Source: Stromatinia cepivora
Taxonomy: Eukaryota; Ascomycota; Leotiomycetes; Helotiales; Sclerotiniaceae
Length of the DNA stretch: 64,000 nucleotides
Assembly: GCA_014898415.1 (NCBI GenBank)
Contig: RCTD01000011.1
Span: forward strand, 1,240,001-1,304,000
Reading direction: 5' to 3'
A model generated the notes under the pieces. It did not search any database, was not told where the DNA came from, and saw only the letters and a program-made list of their open reading frames with translations. Of this stretch, positions 35,410-49,149 are shown piece after piece. Positions within the stretch are counted from its first letter, which is position 1; the number at the start of each line of letters is the position of its first letter. The translations under genes and the position numbers were made by a program.

Positions 35410-36318
35410 GAATTGTTATTTATAAAGAAATTTAAATACAAAATATATTTCTTAAGACAAATACCTATATAAATTCCATCAAACAGAATACCATTCATTT
35501 CTTTAAAGATATATATAGAAAAACCCTCCAACTTTTTTATCACTTTATAAAGTCTATACCATTTAAAAGCAAACCTTATATTATAAGATATATCGATTCT
35601 TAACCAAAAATCATAATATAGAACTATATCTCCAATTCAAATATTCTTATCTAATGTTTTGCGATCGAAATCATATCGAAGTTTACCATTTTTTTTATAA
35701 CACCATTTACAAAGGATAATTTCCTCAATATCCTTATTTAGTATTTTTAATTATCATATTCTAATGATCAATAAATCTTCCCGAATTCGTACATTTTCCC
35801 AATCAAGGATTCTTCAAATCGTATAAATAGTTTCAAAAGGCAATATAGCCTTCCATTCGTAAATCAATTCAAATAATATTTTGTTTGTTGATTTGTAAAT
35901 TGAAATACAATCAATGAATAATACAATTTTCAATCATTCAGATCATCTACACCCTCCTTATAATAAATAGGAAAATACTTCCGTAATAGAATAATAATCT
36001 TTTTTTATTATTCTATTGATTTATAGATAATAAACTAATATCTTGATTTTATCGATTCTATATTTTTTGTAATAAACAAATATAACGTTTTTATTCTCAG
36101 ACCCTTTATTTATAATGATTTCTTCAAAAAGATCATAATAATAAATTACTTCATAAAGGAATTTAATAACCGCTTCCAAAATAACATTCTATAAAGCTTT
36201 AATTTCCATCCAATTATTCAAATTTTCTCATAGAATAACAAAGCATTTGAATCCATAGTCATTAAACATTTTCGTAACATCCATACCGATTTTATACCAA
36301 ATACCTAAAATCCAAATA
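35410..36318 (-). pseudogene. Ty3/Gypsy integrase core and C-terminal part (third piece)
   Basis: The minus strand reads, shifting between frames, YKIGMDVTKMFNDYGFKC, a degraded ALQNVILEAVIKFLYE, NKGSENKNV and then REDLLIIR, GDIVLYYDF and FAFKWYRLY. These match the order of fungal Gypsy integrases (KVGMDVVYMP...SEAVAKFLYEDV...GPENK...REDLLA.RA.QL...GDLVLLHDT...F.W.GPYR). The piece continues directly from 43146 once the Copia at 36319-43140 is removed, which supports one interrupted gene. Confidence 0.75.
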
Positions 36319-36504
36319 TGTTGGAACACATGACTGACGAAACACGTGACACCATCATGTGTTTCCCCCATATCGTAAGTGGGATGGTAGTGTCTATATA
36401 GATTAGTAGAATCCCGTTATACAAAAGGGTTAGACAGAATAATAGAATCATTTTTATTTTATATATGTTTTATATATATATCCTTTTATGAAGTCTATTC
36501 AATA
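36319..36504 (+). repeat. 5' LTR of Copia family D
   Basis: This 186-bp repeat starts TGTTGGAACACATGACTGAC and ends GAAGTCTATTCAATA. It retains CACGTGACACCATCATGTG near its start, more GC than the 3' copy there. Confidence 0.92.
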
Positions 36505-36979
36505 TTGATTAATGATTGATAAGATTCAATTATAGAATGATAAGGTCAAATTTAATAAGAAGAGATATCTTTTGAAAAGATGAACAAGATTGTATTAAAC
36601 TAAGTTTATGTACGATTTGTGTAGAAGAATTAGAATATTATGTTCTCTATATTATTTTCTTCGAAATATATGTTAAAAAGGGATCTCTGATTATAGTTGA
36701 TTTTTTCAGGATAGTTTGATTTTATATTGATTCTATTTGTATTCATTATGTTCTTGTATATATTATACGACAAATCTATTCGATATGATATGACATCGAA
36801 TTATAATATTCAATATAGTTTTTTCAATCCCTGAATCATTTCTGTATAAAATGGATACTGAATTTTGGGGGAAATAATTGAATCCAAATTCAGAATTTAT
36901 TGAATCTCAAATGAATGCTGATATAATTATATAGTTTATCAATTCGTAATTCAGAAGATATAAAGGGTAAAGGTTATAG

Positions 36980-38140
36980 GAAGAATTTTAAGAGTAATAT
37001 AAAGGCTAAACAGATATTATATTCAAAATCGCATATTGCGAAGCTTTCAAATTCGTATAAATTCAATTCATTCTATATGACTTTTAGGTCCGATAAACAA
37101 AAGGAAACAATAGCTATGCAAAAGTATTTGTTGAATTCATTTCGAAAGATAAATCAAACAAATATACGAAAGAAGTTTAAGAAGAAATAGATCGATTAAA
37201 AGAAGAATATACGGATATATATAAAATCATTATATTGAAGAAATCGATCAAAATTCAAGCTTCATTTATACCAGAGTTTTCTAAGTAAATATGATAAGAT
37301 GAATAATAGTAACGAAATCAAAGCCAATTCCCTTTTAATTCTACAATGCTAGATTATACAATAAGGCAGAATACATTTTATACAGTATACAGACGAAATC
37401 TTCTCTCAGATCTTATGAAAGTATATAATAACAATGAATTCAAATATAACAATAAGGAGTACAATTTTCTGAATAAGAAACTGCAGATATTCTACAAACT
37501 TTGTAGCAAAATCAAAATTCACTTAAATGAATACAAAACAACGTTTTCGATAATACTTCAAGGTTTTATGTTATCATTCTATTTCGATAAAATTAGCAAT
37601 AGAAAATTGAAATTCGAAGAAATGATCATATTCACAAAAATGCATTTTGAAATAAAAGAAAGACATCAGAAATATCTCATTGAATAGTATAATATAATAT
37701 TTCCACAAATTATATGAAAGCACCCTGACAAATCATTTTCGGAATAATTGGAAAAGCTTTTCGATACATTTCGTATATTACAATATAGATTGGTAGATTT
37801 ATATCAATCAGAATTGATGTTAAGAGATCAGGTTATAAATGTTTATCGTAATATCCTTAAATATAATTTCGTTTTATTATATCCCATTATAATATACAAA
37901 GGCCTTTATACTGATCTTCGAAATGCTATTGATCAAATTAAAAAAATGCGATCAACGAATATTTATATTACAGATTCGATGATTAATAACCTATTAGGCA
38001 TAGAAATATATTGGATGGATCGTATATATGGTGATCGAGGCTTATACAGAAATCGAGGACAATATAGAGCTCGATCAAAAGACAGATTCATTCCCTTTCG
38101 TTTATATTCATTAGCAAATTCATCAAAAAGATCTTAATAC
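36980..38140 (+). pseudogene. Copia family D Gag (decayed)
   Basis: Two open stretches cover most of Gag: 37346-37687 (NNKEYNFLNKKLQIFYKLC, with the Gag-typical FLNEKLRIFYKIC and LSFYFDKI words) and 37748-38137 (LYQSELMLRDQVINVYRNI, then an Arg/Gly-rich GDRGLYRNRGQYRAR stretch before the expected zinc knuckle). Stops separate them. The fungal Copia Gag packages element RNA. This copy cannot be translated intact. Confidence 0.75.
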
Positions 38141-38559
38141 TTTCAAATACTATTATATATATTAATTCAGAAATGCTTCGTATATAAGCAATCAAAATGC
38201 TGATCGATAAATTATACGAAAAAGGAACAGAAGACGAAATTCAATTAATATATAGTAGAACAAAAAATGGATAAAGAAATATTCGAATAATATCTTTTGA
38301 AATATAAAAATACATTCGAATTACAATATGAAAAGGACGAAATATTAGAAGAAGATGATACTTTCGAATATTCCCAAATTGAATCTTCAAACAATTAAAT
38401 AATTTAATTCGAGATATATTTCATTGAAATAGATTCTATTAATGAAGCGTATGTTGCAGAATTATTAGAGAGACAATCATTGATACATATATACCTATAA
38501 AATGATCAATTCAATTAATCATACAAAAAGTATGAAAAGAATAATAACCCAAATAAAGT

Positions 38560-41500
38560 TTTTCAATTTCAAGATCGATATTCAATAAATATATTTTAAG
38601 GTATCATTCCAGATATAAATGTATCAAAAGTATCAATAACAAAGGAATTTCAGATATAGATATTAGAAAAAGAGAAAGGCATCTTATATACAAAAGGTAA
38701 TAAATACAATATCAAATTCGGAAAAGGAATTATATAATTATAAGGAGATATTATTATCCAAATACCAATTGGAATTATTATGTTTTTTATTATATCAATA
38801 AATATTCTATTTCTTATATATATATAGGATATGAATTATTTATATATCACATTCGATAATATATCAAATATATTAAGGTAAAATGATAAGATTATTTCTA
38901 TTGTACAAAAATAGGGATATTCTTTTATACTTTTCGATCAAATAAAAGAGACGGTGATATATTATCATTTAACAGAAACTGAATTTCGATAAATATATCG
39001 AAGATTTGGGTATCCCTTTATACGAAAACTCATCAATATACTTAATCGTGCAGAGTATATGGATATTGATTTTTAGACAATCGAGAAACTCAATAAAGTA
39101 TACAAACATTATTAGTTTTATATGAAATCTTCAGAACGTTTCAAATTCATAATAAAAGATGATATCGAATTCAATTATTTAATCATTCTGGATATATTCT
39201 ATATTGAAGGAAAACCTATTCTTTATATCATCGATGAAGCTATTATATATAACATTGCTATATTTATACGAAATATAAATATAAAGACAATTTGGAATAC
39301 AATTCGGAAATACTGGATCGATATATACTTTGGTCTATTAGATCATATATCTTACAATATAGGTACAAATTTTATATCGACCGAATTTCAATAAAAAGCG
39401 AAAGCTCTTCAAATCGATATTCGCGAAGTCCCTATAGAAACTTACAATGCAATTGATAAAATCGAAAGATTTCATATATCTATATGATGATTATACAAAA
39501 TATTCAAGAAAGAATTAAAAGACAAAAATTTCGAAAAAGAAGTTATTTTACAAATAACAGTTAAAACAATGAATAATATTGCAAAACCAAATGGCCTTAT
39601 TCTAATTCTTTTTGTATATAGAGTATATCCCCGAATGATCTTGTATGATCCATTTTCCCAATCGATTGTAAAACGAGTATAGGTATATCGATAGGTAATA
39701 AAAGAGATTCAAGAAATTCAAGCAAAGTGTATGATACAAGATTCATTTGATATTAGAAATGGTCTAGATATATATAAAATACTAAAACTATCTTTAAATT
39801 CATTAGTATAAATATAGAAAGAAAAGAAAGAATGGACGGGACCCTATAGATTGATTGCAATTACGAATCAAAACTGTATAATCGATCTCCTTTATGGTCC
39901 TATAGAATTTCGTACAATAATTGTCAAACTATTTTACGAGGATATATACGAAGAACCATACCCAATGGAAAATTCATTCCCGGTGACCCTCCCAAATACA
40001 GAAAATCCGTCATTTCTGAAGAACTCATCATCTTTAATAATTCCTTTTATTCCTTCAGATCAAAATCAAGAGATAAGCAAATCTGAAAGGAGATGTATAC
40101 AATTTAGTATCAAGAAAAAAAGAATAGTTAATCCTATATTTTGTATATTAATGCGAATCGAAATCTTTAGAATATTATTTTCATAAAAGGTACAAGAAAT
40201 AAATGATGAATATGATCAATTAATTGCTGCAATCCGAGATAATCAAGATTTATCAAAAGTATTCATTATAAAGAAGGAGTAAAAAGTATTGAATTTTGTA
40301 ATTAATCTTTATACAAAAGGGATTATTACAATTGAAGGATAATCATTTGAAGCTTCGCAAATATAAGAAATCGATAGTTTAATTGCAAAAGATATTTTCG
40401 AATTTATTAAGTATAATTCTTTTGTATATATCGGGAGATTGTTTAATTTATGTTTTGTAAATAAAGTCAAAGGATGTACAACAAATTCCCTGTACGAAAA
40501 GTCACGCCTAATTATTCAAGTATATAATAATTCTAGAAAAGAAACAATATTGATATAAGTATCTACAATCTAAAGATCAAGTCAAAGAATCATTATGGCT
40601 TTAACTCCAATATTAAAATCAATAAATATCAAACTTATGATACAAGATATCATATAGGCGTATATACAATCAAAAACATCTTTGAATTATATTATACTAG
40701 CAAATTTATCAAAAGAACTTCAAGGTAAATATATAAAGGGTATAATTATAATAATCAAAAAGCTATTATATAGTATTACAGAAACAAAAATACATTGATA
40801 GACAATCTATTGGAAATATTATCAAAAGAGATTGAATATGATTATATCGTTATATAACCCCTATTTGCTAATCTCGGATTCAAAGAATATATAATTCGGA
40901 ATTGTAGGAATATAAATAAACAATACTCTTATTTTCGTAGATAAGCAATTTCTAAAATTAGAAAACAAAGAATTGATTGATACAAATATCAAAGCTAAAT
41001 CAGAAAAACACCTTACAAATGATACCCTACTAATATTCAATGGATGTATAATACAATATACAGAAAACGATCTTATATTTACATAAAAAAGCCAAGGAAA
41101 GAAAATCGGAAAGGTTAACAATTCAAAGTAATATCGGGAATAAAGAGCTAGAAAGGCATATATTGCTACAATTTGTCAGTCAGAAGTATTGTACAATCTA
41201 TTAACCGCTATATAACATTAAGATCCATCAAACGAAAATATCAAATTGTTTAATAAAAGATTAGATTAACAGATGAAAAACCTTAATCAAGATCTTCGTT
41301 TCATTCCCTTTGAAAAAGATTATATAAAGCTATTCGTTTTTGTTGATGAATCCTTTATTAATAATAAGGATTTGAACAATCAAATAAAATTTGTCATTTT
41401 GTTTGCAAATGAAAATATCTTCGAAATAAAAAGTAATATTATTTATTATAATAATATAAAAAGCAAAAAAGTTATATACAATGTATTAGTATCCGAGATA

Positions 41501-41869
41501 TATAGAATGGTAATAAAAGTAGATATTGGTTTTGCAATATGATTTATTTTACAAATTGTTACTTTACAATTCGATATCCCTGATATCCCAGTCGTTGTAT
41601 GCATTAATTTATATTTGTTGTACAAATGCTTTGTTAAATTAGGTATAACGAAAGAGAAAAGATTGATGATCGATATTATGGCATTTCGGCAATCATATGA
41701 ACGAAGAGAATTGACAGAAGTGAGATGGATCAATGAATTCGATAATATTACTGATGTAATAATAAAAGCTAATTCTAATAATAGTTTAGAAAAGTTTATT
41801 GATATAAATATTCTCGAAGTATATATAGAGGGATGGGTAAAACAAGAAATTCATATAAAGGTCGATTAG
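38560..41869 (+). pseudogene. Copia family D Pol: protease, integrase, RT, RNase H (decayed)
   Basis: Protease near 38600-38640 reads GIIPDINVSKVSI, where the family has GIMPDTGAS.VS, so the DTG triad has become DIN. Integrase (about 38960-39830) has RFKFIIKDDIEFNYLIILDI and WNTIRKYWIDIYFGLLDHI in the open stretch 39122-39394. RT (about 40270-41270) has its box as GI*INNT near 40910, so the catalytic DD is NN. RNase H (41273-41869) is the best kept part: open stretches 41273-41542 and 41615-41869, with VSEIYRM, KRLMIDIMAFRQSYERRELTEVRWI. The enzyme set is that of a complete Copia element but is inactivated throughout. Confidence 0.88.
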
Positions 41870-42954
41870 ATCTTTGTATAAACCAAAATTGATATAGGGA
41901 TATAGCGTTAATCATTTTTATGTTTCATATTTTATTTTCAAAAAAAAAAAAAAATTGTAAAGAGAAAACTTTTTATTTTGATTTTATTTTTTAAATCAAA
42001 AAACAAAAATACTTAGATATTATACAAATCAATCAATAACGAGAAATTCCTCTACAAAACCAAAATCAAATAAGAAAGGTTTCTTTGTTGAAGAAAAAGG
42101 AATGGGATTTTGATCGGGAGAAGTGTAAGAAGAAGAAGATGGATTAGATTGGCTGGCAGGATTAGTATATAAATGATCTGAGTGTACACAATGAATTCTA
42201 TAATCGCACCACTTACAATTCCCACAATTATTCCTGAAATACTTTTCTATACAATAGCATTCAAAAAAGGAATCAGCCCTCAACAATGATATTCTCTACA
42301 AAATCCTTCAACCAAAATACCCCGACTCTATATTAAAAGATCATTGATATATAAAATACATATCGATCGTATTTGAACAAATGTAATACGATTTCATATA
42401 AATAAAATAGGATGTCCCGGTATAATCAGAACAACGAACTAAAGAGCATTATAACAATAGAAAACAAACTCTCTGCCATCGATTGGGAGAATAGAATTTT
42501 GATTTGGTTGAACCAAAGCATTTGTAGTATCGTACAATTGAAAAGTTTTATTATACAAAAAATCAATATATTATGAACAATACAAGCTTTATAACAAATA
42601 CAGGGTAAGATCTTAATGCAATTAATTGCCCCGTAACCAATATAAAATATATATTTTCAAGAATTTAGCAAATGCAATCTTCAATAACTTTATAACCATC
42701 AGTACAATCCCGAAATCAGAAATATCAGCCGAGCCGATCGAGAAATACATATGGGATGAAAAGTTTCTGTTTCGATGAAATTGAAGGATATAAATATTGG
42801 GTGTTTGATTGATTTGAGGAGAGAATTCATTATATTCGTTTGAATAGAAAATGGGTACAAGGATCGAACTAAGCGATTAGGTAGCTACCCGTATTCCAAT
42901 AATTAATCTGATTTGTACATATAGCATTTCGTATGAAAAAAAAAATTAAGCCTA

Positions 42955-43140
42955 TATTGAAACACATAACTAACGAAATATATAATACCATCATATATTT
43001 CCCTTATATCATAAATGGGATGGTAGCGTCTATATAAATTAATAAAACCCCGTTATACAAAAGGGTTAAATAGAATAATAAAACCATCTTTACCCCATAC
43101 ATGTTTTGTGTATACACCCCCTTACGAAGTCTGTCCAACA
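42955..43140 (+). repeat. 3' LTR of Copia family D
   Basis: This 186-bp repeat starts TATTGAAACACATAACTAAC and ends GAAGTCTGTCCAACA. It is the partner of 36319-36504. Its 5' half is more decayed and its 3' half less decayed than the 5' LTR. Confidence 0.92.
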
Positions 43141-43145
43141 AAATA

Positions 43146-43640
43146 ACAATCATTAATTCATTTGTTTGTTTTGGCAATCTGAATTGACAAACGAAACAAG
43201 AAATCATCCAATTTTTCATATCCTTGTATATCCCATTTCATTAATAACAATTATGCACTTTAATATACAATAACTTTAGACCCTTGTAACCTAGTTCTTC
43301 ATATACTCAAATCATAATTTTTACTTTTTCGATTAGATTATTATCTACTATTATATAGACAGGAAATAATCCGTCACCCCGGATTCTGAATAAACAGTAA
43401 TCCCTTATATAAAAATTGAAAACTTTTTTTTTGAAAGTTTGTTAATCCTTTATTAATATATTTTTAAATCTCTATAATATAATAATATATTAAATGATTA
43501 TTTGTATCCTTTCATTTCCGTCTTTCAAAATTTGAGACAATCTTAAAATTTTGAAGCCATTTATACTCATCATTGGATCTATTCATAACAAATTCAGATC
43601 TATGATAATCAAATCGTTAATATCTTCTTTATATTCTTTA
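43146..43640 (-). pseudogene. Ty3/Gypsy integrase zinc-binding domain (second piece)
   Basis: The minus-strand reading contains KKKVFNFYIRDYCLFRIRGD, then ELGYKGLKLLY and WNGIYKDMKNWMISCFVCQF, matching the integrase zinc-binding region (HDELGHRGVKGTY...YWW..M..DV..WV.SC..CQ.R). The second Cys pair (CFVC) survives. The piece joins 49146 on its N-terminal side and 36318 on its C-terminal side once the two Copias are removed. Confidence 0.8.
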
Positions 43641-43806
43641 TATTAGAAATGAGGCCATCATAGGATTAGAATTGAGGTCACGTGATCACAATGGTGCATA
43701 AACCATATTTGGGAATAACCTCAATTCTACTCCTACTAAAATAATAGATCCTTAGTTCAACCTACATAATCAACAATACTACTACTTCCTGCACCAAAAG
43801 TTAACA
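43641..43806 (+). repeat. 5' LTR of Copia family C (plus copy)
   Basis: This 166-bp repeat starts TATTAGAAATGAGGCCATCA and ends CACCAAAAGTTAACA. It retains GGTCACGTGATCACAATGG in its first third, which is lost in the 3' copy. Confidence 0.92.
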
Positions 43807-44079
43807 AATTATGAAATCCGATTATATAGTAATGATTAAAAAGTAAAGCAAATCGAGAAAGGATTAGTATAGCTAATAAAGATGAAACGGAATGGAAATC
43901 AGAATTTTCATACAATATCATTGAAATAGAGTTGAAATACAACAATATAGTTTATAATTTACAATATTACAGACCAGAGCGGAAAACAATCTGCATAATG
44001 CCGATACAGAATTATAACAGAAACGAAAAACAAGTTCGCATAATTACAAGAAAATATATTATAATATGATTTTATGAAT

Positions 44080-47000
44080 TTTCTTATTGTTTTGTTTTTA
44101 TATTTCTTTATTATCCCAAACCTATTTATTATATATTTTTTAAGATCGTTTTAAAAACCTAAAAACTATCTTCAATATTTATCAAACAATAAGAAACCTT
44201 TATAATATCGAAATTAAACAACTCTTTGAAGTTCGATCAAAACAATTATAAATAATGATTCAAATAAACGAAGATATAATTGAGAGGGAAAAGATGGTTT
44301 TATACAATTGATCAAATATTAAACGAATATATATAGATTGCAGAACCCAATATAGTATTTGTCTATAAGAGCAATGATTGTATATATTATAATATCGAAT
44401 TGAAATCGGAATATTTAAAGAACAAAACAAATATATTATTATATATTTATATAATACTTAATAATGACGATGAAGCCTTTACCAACGAATATTCAATAAT
44501 ATATACATTCTGAAAATATTTTAAATCAAAATATATTAGAATCAATATAATTATAATTAATATATATATAATAATAATCCAGAACTTCAAATTTCAATTT
44601 GATATCTATCCCGATATAATCATTATCGAAATTTAAGATAAATTGAAAGAGTATAAAAGGAAATTAGGAATTATAAATGAAAACTATCGGTTAATATATT
44701 AAAATACTGTTTTATTCTTGGTTTTAATATATAGTCTTTCAATCGATTATCAAGAAATAATGGATATATTGAATATATTGGATATCCAAATTAATTTTAA
44801 TATCGATGATAAGATCAAGTATTTGTAAACTAAAGAACTTCATTTTAAAAATAAATCAAAGCAAATACAAATTGCGAAAAAATCTAAATACATTTTTCGA
44901 TATCAAAAATCAGATTTCGAGACCCTAAATAATACTTATGATCTATATCAAAAAGAAAGTTATTATATACAAGATTACCCATATTTAATACAAACCAGTA
45001 AACTCCTTCGCAATTACCTTCGTTACCAAAAAAGAAAAGGATCATCGAATCCAAAGAAAATCTATTTCAACAAAAAAGATCAAGTATACCCTGCTAATAA
45101 TATCTCTAAATCAAATTCCGATATTGAGGATATAATAAAGAAAAATTGCAATTTGACAAAAAAAACTATTAATAAAGCTTCCCCTAACAAATAATATACT
45201 AATATAAACATTTCTTCATATATATCTAACCAATCTTTATTATTCAGATCAATAAATCTTATTACCAAACGAAGGATAAAGGTTGATAGGGGGGTAATAT
45301 ATTATTGTCATTAAGATTTAATGAATATAATATGCGAAAATGATTCTAAGATACTACTTTCAAATATATTATATATATTAGGGTTAGAAGTAAATTTACT
45401 ATCAGGAAAAAGGATTTACAAAATAAAACTGCAAGGGGAATTCAATTCTCATTATATATATTTCAAAAAGGACAATAAGAAAGTTATTTGTATTAGAATA
45501 CAAGACGGAATATATATGGTTTTATATATAACTAAAGGATATAAGGATACAATTCTCTGTTCGAGTGTATATCAAAATGATTAGGAAAAAGGCTTTTCTT
45601 CAGAGATAATCGATAACATCAAAGGTATCGATAACGAATTAATATTCAAAGAAAAAGAGAGATATCTGTTATGGTATCGAAGATTTAATTATTTAGATTT
45701 AGATAAAATCAAGAATTTATATAAGATATCCAATATAACCAAGCCAATAAAGATCCCAATTGAATTAGATATCTGTAAAATATATATATTCACCAAAATG
45801 ATTAATTGTATTCCGAAACAATTGAGTTTATATAAATCAAAAAGACTCGAACTTATATATTTCGATATTACAGGATCTTTCCCAAAATCGATTTGAAGGA
45901 ATCATTATTTTATATTGATTATCGATAATTATATAAAAGTAAATTGGATTATACTATTTAAACAAAAAGACGATGTAATTCAAACATTGAAAACTTGGAA
46001 AAAGAAAATGGAATTAATTATTGAAGAAAAGATCATTATAGTCAGGATTAATAATATACTAGAACTCTTATAAGCTATTCATGAATAATTATCAGCCATA
46101 TAATCCGAAATTACAACAATTGCTTCCTTACATCAAAACGAACCTGCAGAACGGAATATAAGGATTATAGAAATAAATATAAAAATAATACTAAAAGAAA
46201 CTAAATTATTATTAAAGTTTTAGAACAAAATTATAAAATACAATATTTATATCAAGAATCATATTAATATTGATCCTGATATAAACAGAATAAATCGATC
46301 CCCTATAAAAACTTTCACAAATATAATACCAGATATAAAAATATGCAAAGTCTAAAAAAGCAAATATTATATTTATATTAATCCCAAGATTATTCTGAAA
46401 GAACAAAGATATAACAAGTTGCAGAATACTTCGAGAATTGATATATTCCTAGGATATTCAAAAGTTATGAATAAATATATCAAAGTGTATTCTTCAAAAC
46501 TAGATTATACATTTCGATCAAACAGAATAATCATAAATAAATTTTATCGAGACGGAGATTTGGATCTTAAATTAAGAAATGATAAATCAGATTTACAAAA
46601 AACAAAGAATATAAAACTAGATCGAAGATTTTATAGTAGATCAATAGTAAACAAAGTATTTTTTCCATCCTCGATATCTTTTCCATCCTTAATATCAAAT
46701 ATGATACCTGTATTACTTTCGTTTCAAACATTTTTTCCAATAGATATTATATTGAATTCAGTAATTATACTAAGTATTTTAATTATTGAATTGAAATCAG
46801 GTAAGTTAAATACATTAATATTAATATATGATAAAGATAAAAATGGTAATATCCAGAAGACAAACCAAGAATCTTCTTTCAAGGATACTTTAGATATTGA
46901 ATTCATTATTCTAGAGGTTCCAATCCAAAAGTCAATTTCTGCAGATTCTGAATCTATATTAAAAGTAAAATTTAAGATTATTTTAAATTTTGTTAATAAA

Positions 47001-48900
47001 TCTATTTCAATAGGATCAGAAAGTAAAGTAAATCTATAATTATTTGAAATTGAATAAAAGAATATAATGAATCTTGAAAATGAATCCTCAAAGTATTTAA
47101 TACAAAAACAGAAAAAAGATATAGAATAAAATTCTAAAGGAGAACGGGAAAGTAAGGTTATAAAGGTATTGATTATAATATCTATATAGGCCAAAACTTA
47201 AAAGAATATAAAATATATTATAATTATAATTTCAATTGTTTATAAAATGGACCCTTATATCAAAGACAAAATCGTTTCAGATTTTATAATTTTATTAATA
47301 GATATAGATAATATAAAAAATATAGTATATCCAATTAAAGAAATTCTGAGAATCAAAATACTAAGAATTTATAAAGAAACAATATCGGATTGAGAATACT
47401 CTGAAAAATGGAAGGAAATTATTCAAAAGGAAATTATATCTTTAATTCAAAATAGTATTTAGGAAGAATATATATTCTTTAAAAAAAGTAATCTGGTTTC
47501 GACGAAATAGATATTTATAATTAAGATAAAGGATAACAAAATAGAATGATTTAAGGCAAAATTAATAATTCGAGAGTTTAATTAGATATTAAGAAAAGAT
47601 TATAATGAAATATTTGTATTAATAATGAGATTAGATATATTCAGATTATTCCTAATTATTATCGCAAAGGAAAATTTGGAATATTTACATTTCGATATCA
47701 AAAATGCCTTTATTGAATCACATTTAAAGGAAAAAATCTACTTTGAATCACCCCAAGATATCAAAATCAAAAAAGGATATATACTACAAGTCCTACGAAA
47801 TTTATATAGTTTAAAACAAATTAAAAGGGATTGGAGTTTATTATTGAAAAAAGAGCTTTTAAGTATAAACTTTATATAAAGTTTGGCAGACTTATATTTA
47901 TATATATCTAAAGATTATAATATAATATTATTGATATATATCAACGATATCATTATTGTATTATATATATCATCATAAATCATTTGGTTTAATGAAAAGC
48001 TATCAGTCCATTTTAATATCAAGAATCTAAAGGAGATTAATAAGATCCTAAATATTAAGGTTATTCGCAATAGAAAAGTATATACATTAATTATAGATCA
48101 AAAAGAATATCTCAATATTATATTAACCAAATACAATATTATATATAAATAATATCAAACCAAGAAAATGCCAATAATAGATTATATCTATCTTCAATCA
48201 ATAATCGATAATAATAAACTAATAAATATAAACGAATATCAATAATAAATAGAAAATATAATCCATCTAATAATATATATTTAACCAGATATAATATTCT
48301 CAATCGAAAGATTTTCACAATTTATAACAAAACCAACAAAATATTATATTATAGCTTTGAAGAATCTAATATAATATTTACAATTAATAATCAAACAAAA
48401 ACTATAATTCGGATCAAAAGAAATATAATCTAATATTTACAAAGAATACAATATATCTGATAATACAATAAAGGTATATATAAATACAGATTAGATTAAT
48501 GATAAATATAATCGGAAAAATGTTTTAAAGGGAGTTGTAATATTCTATAAAGGCTTTATATCATGGATTAGCAAAAAACAAATGTCTGTAGCTACCTCTA
48601 ATACAGAATCAGAATATATTGCAATAATAATATTCACCAAATAAAGGAAATAGATTATACAAATACTTAAAGATTTATTTAGATCAAATTATATTGAAAA
48701 GAACAGAAATACAATTCAAATACTTAATGATAATTAAAGCACTTTAGCTTTAACCAAAAACTCATATTTGTATAAATGATCCAAATATATAGATATTAAT
48801 TATCACTTCATCAAGGACTTAATAGAAAAAAAGAAAATCGCCATTAATTATATCAATATATACGATATAATTGTTGATGGAATAACAAAACTTTATACAA
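44080..48900 (+). pseudogene. Copia family C gag-pol (decayed), plus strand
   Basis: Gag spans about 44240-45200. The pre-integrase domain is at 45321-45584 (LEVNLLSGKRIYKIKLQGEF). Integrase (about 45640-46500) has YFDITGSFPKSI, DNYIKVNWI and QNEPAERNIR. A linker region (46419-47039) covers the C-terminal part of integrase (LGYSKVMNKYIKVYS) and the spacer before RT. RT (about 47620-48400) has EYLHFDIKNAFIESHLKEKI, RNLYSLKQIKRDW and an active-site box YIND near 47940 instead of YVDD. RNase H (about 48430-48900) has TSNTESEYI-like words. It is less degraded than the hAT2-borne copy but still carries many stops and a lost catalytic Asp. Confidence 0.88.
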
Positions 48901-48979
48901 GGATTGCTTTCAAAAGGTTCAAGAAAATGTTAAGATTAATAGTCTAGGAGGATCGAATAGGATATCCTCAATAGAAGAG

Positions 48980-49145
48980 TATTAGAAATGAAGCTATCAT
49001 AGAATTAGAATTGAAGTTATATAATCACAATGATATACAAACTATATTTGGGAATAACCTTAATTCTACTCCTACTAGAATAATAGATCCTTAGTTCAAC
49101 CTATATAGTCAATAATACTATTACTTCCTGCACCAAAAGTTAACA
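48980..49145 (+). repeat. 3' LTR of Copia family C (plus copy)
   Basis: This 166-bp repeat starts TATTAGAAATGAAGCTATCA and ends CACCAAAAGTTAACA. It is the partner of 43641-43806, with mostly G to A and C to T differences. Confidence 0.92.
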
Positions 49146-49149
49146 TTTA

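Larger units (their letters stand above)
36319..43140 (+). mobile_element. Copia retrotransposon (family D), full length
   Basis: The element is 6,822 bp with 186-bp LTRs and a perfect 5-bp duplication AAATA (36314-36318 and 43141-43145). Gag, protease, integrase, reverse transcriptase and RNase H follow in Copia order on the plus strand. It is inserted in the Gypsy integrase. It belongs to the widespread fungal Copia type with a long Gag and an RT box of the form GLQTDDTL. Confidence 0.95.
43641..49145 (+). mobile_element. Copia retrotransposon (family C), plus strand
   Basis: The element is 5,505 bp with 166-bp LTRs (43641-43806 and 48980-49145). It is the same family as the minus-strand element inside hAT2 (7249-12730). 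The flanks read CTTTA and TTTAT. A 5-bp TTTAT duplication would fit if one T was lost at the left junction. The flanking DNA on both sides reads as one Gypsy gene on the minus strand, which fixes the insertion site independently. Confidence 0.92.

Noticed and set aside
46724..47194. 156-codon minus-strand frame
   Set aside because: Antisense to the Copia family C spacer between integrase and RT; a similar antisense frame occurs at 9239-9469 in the other copy. No domain.
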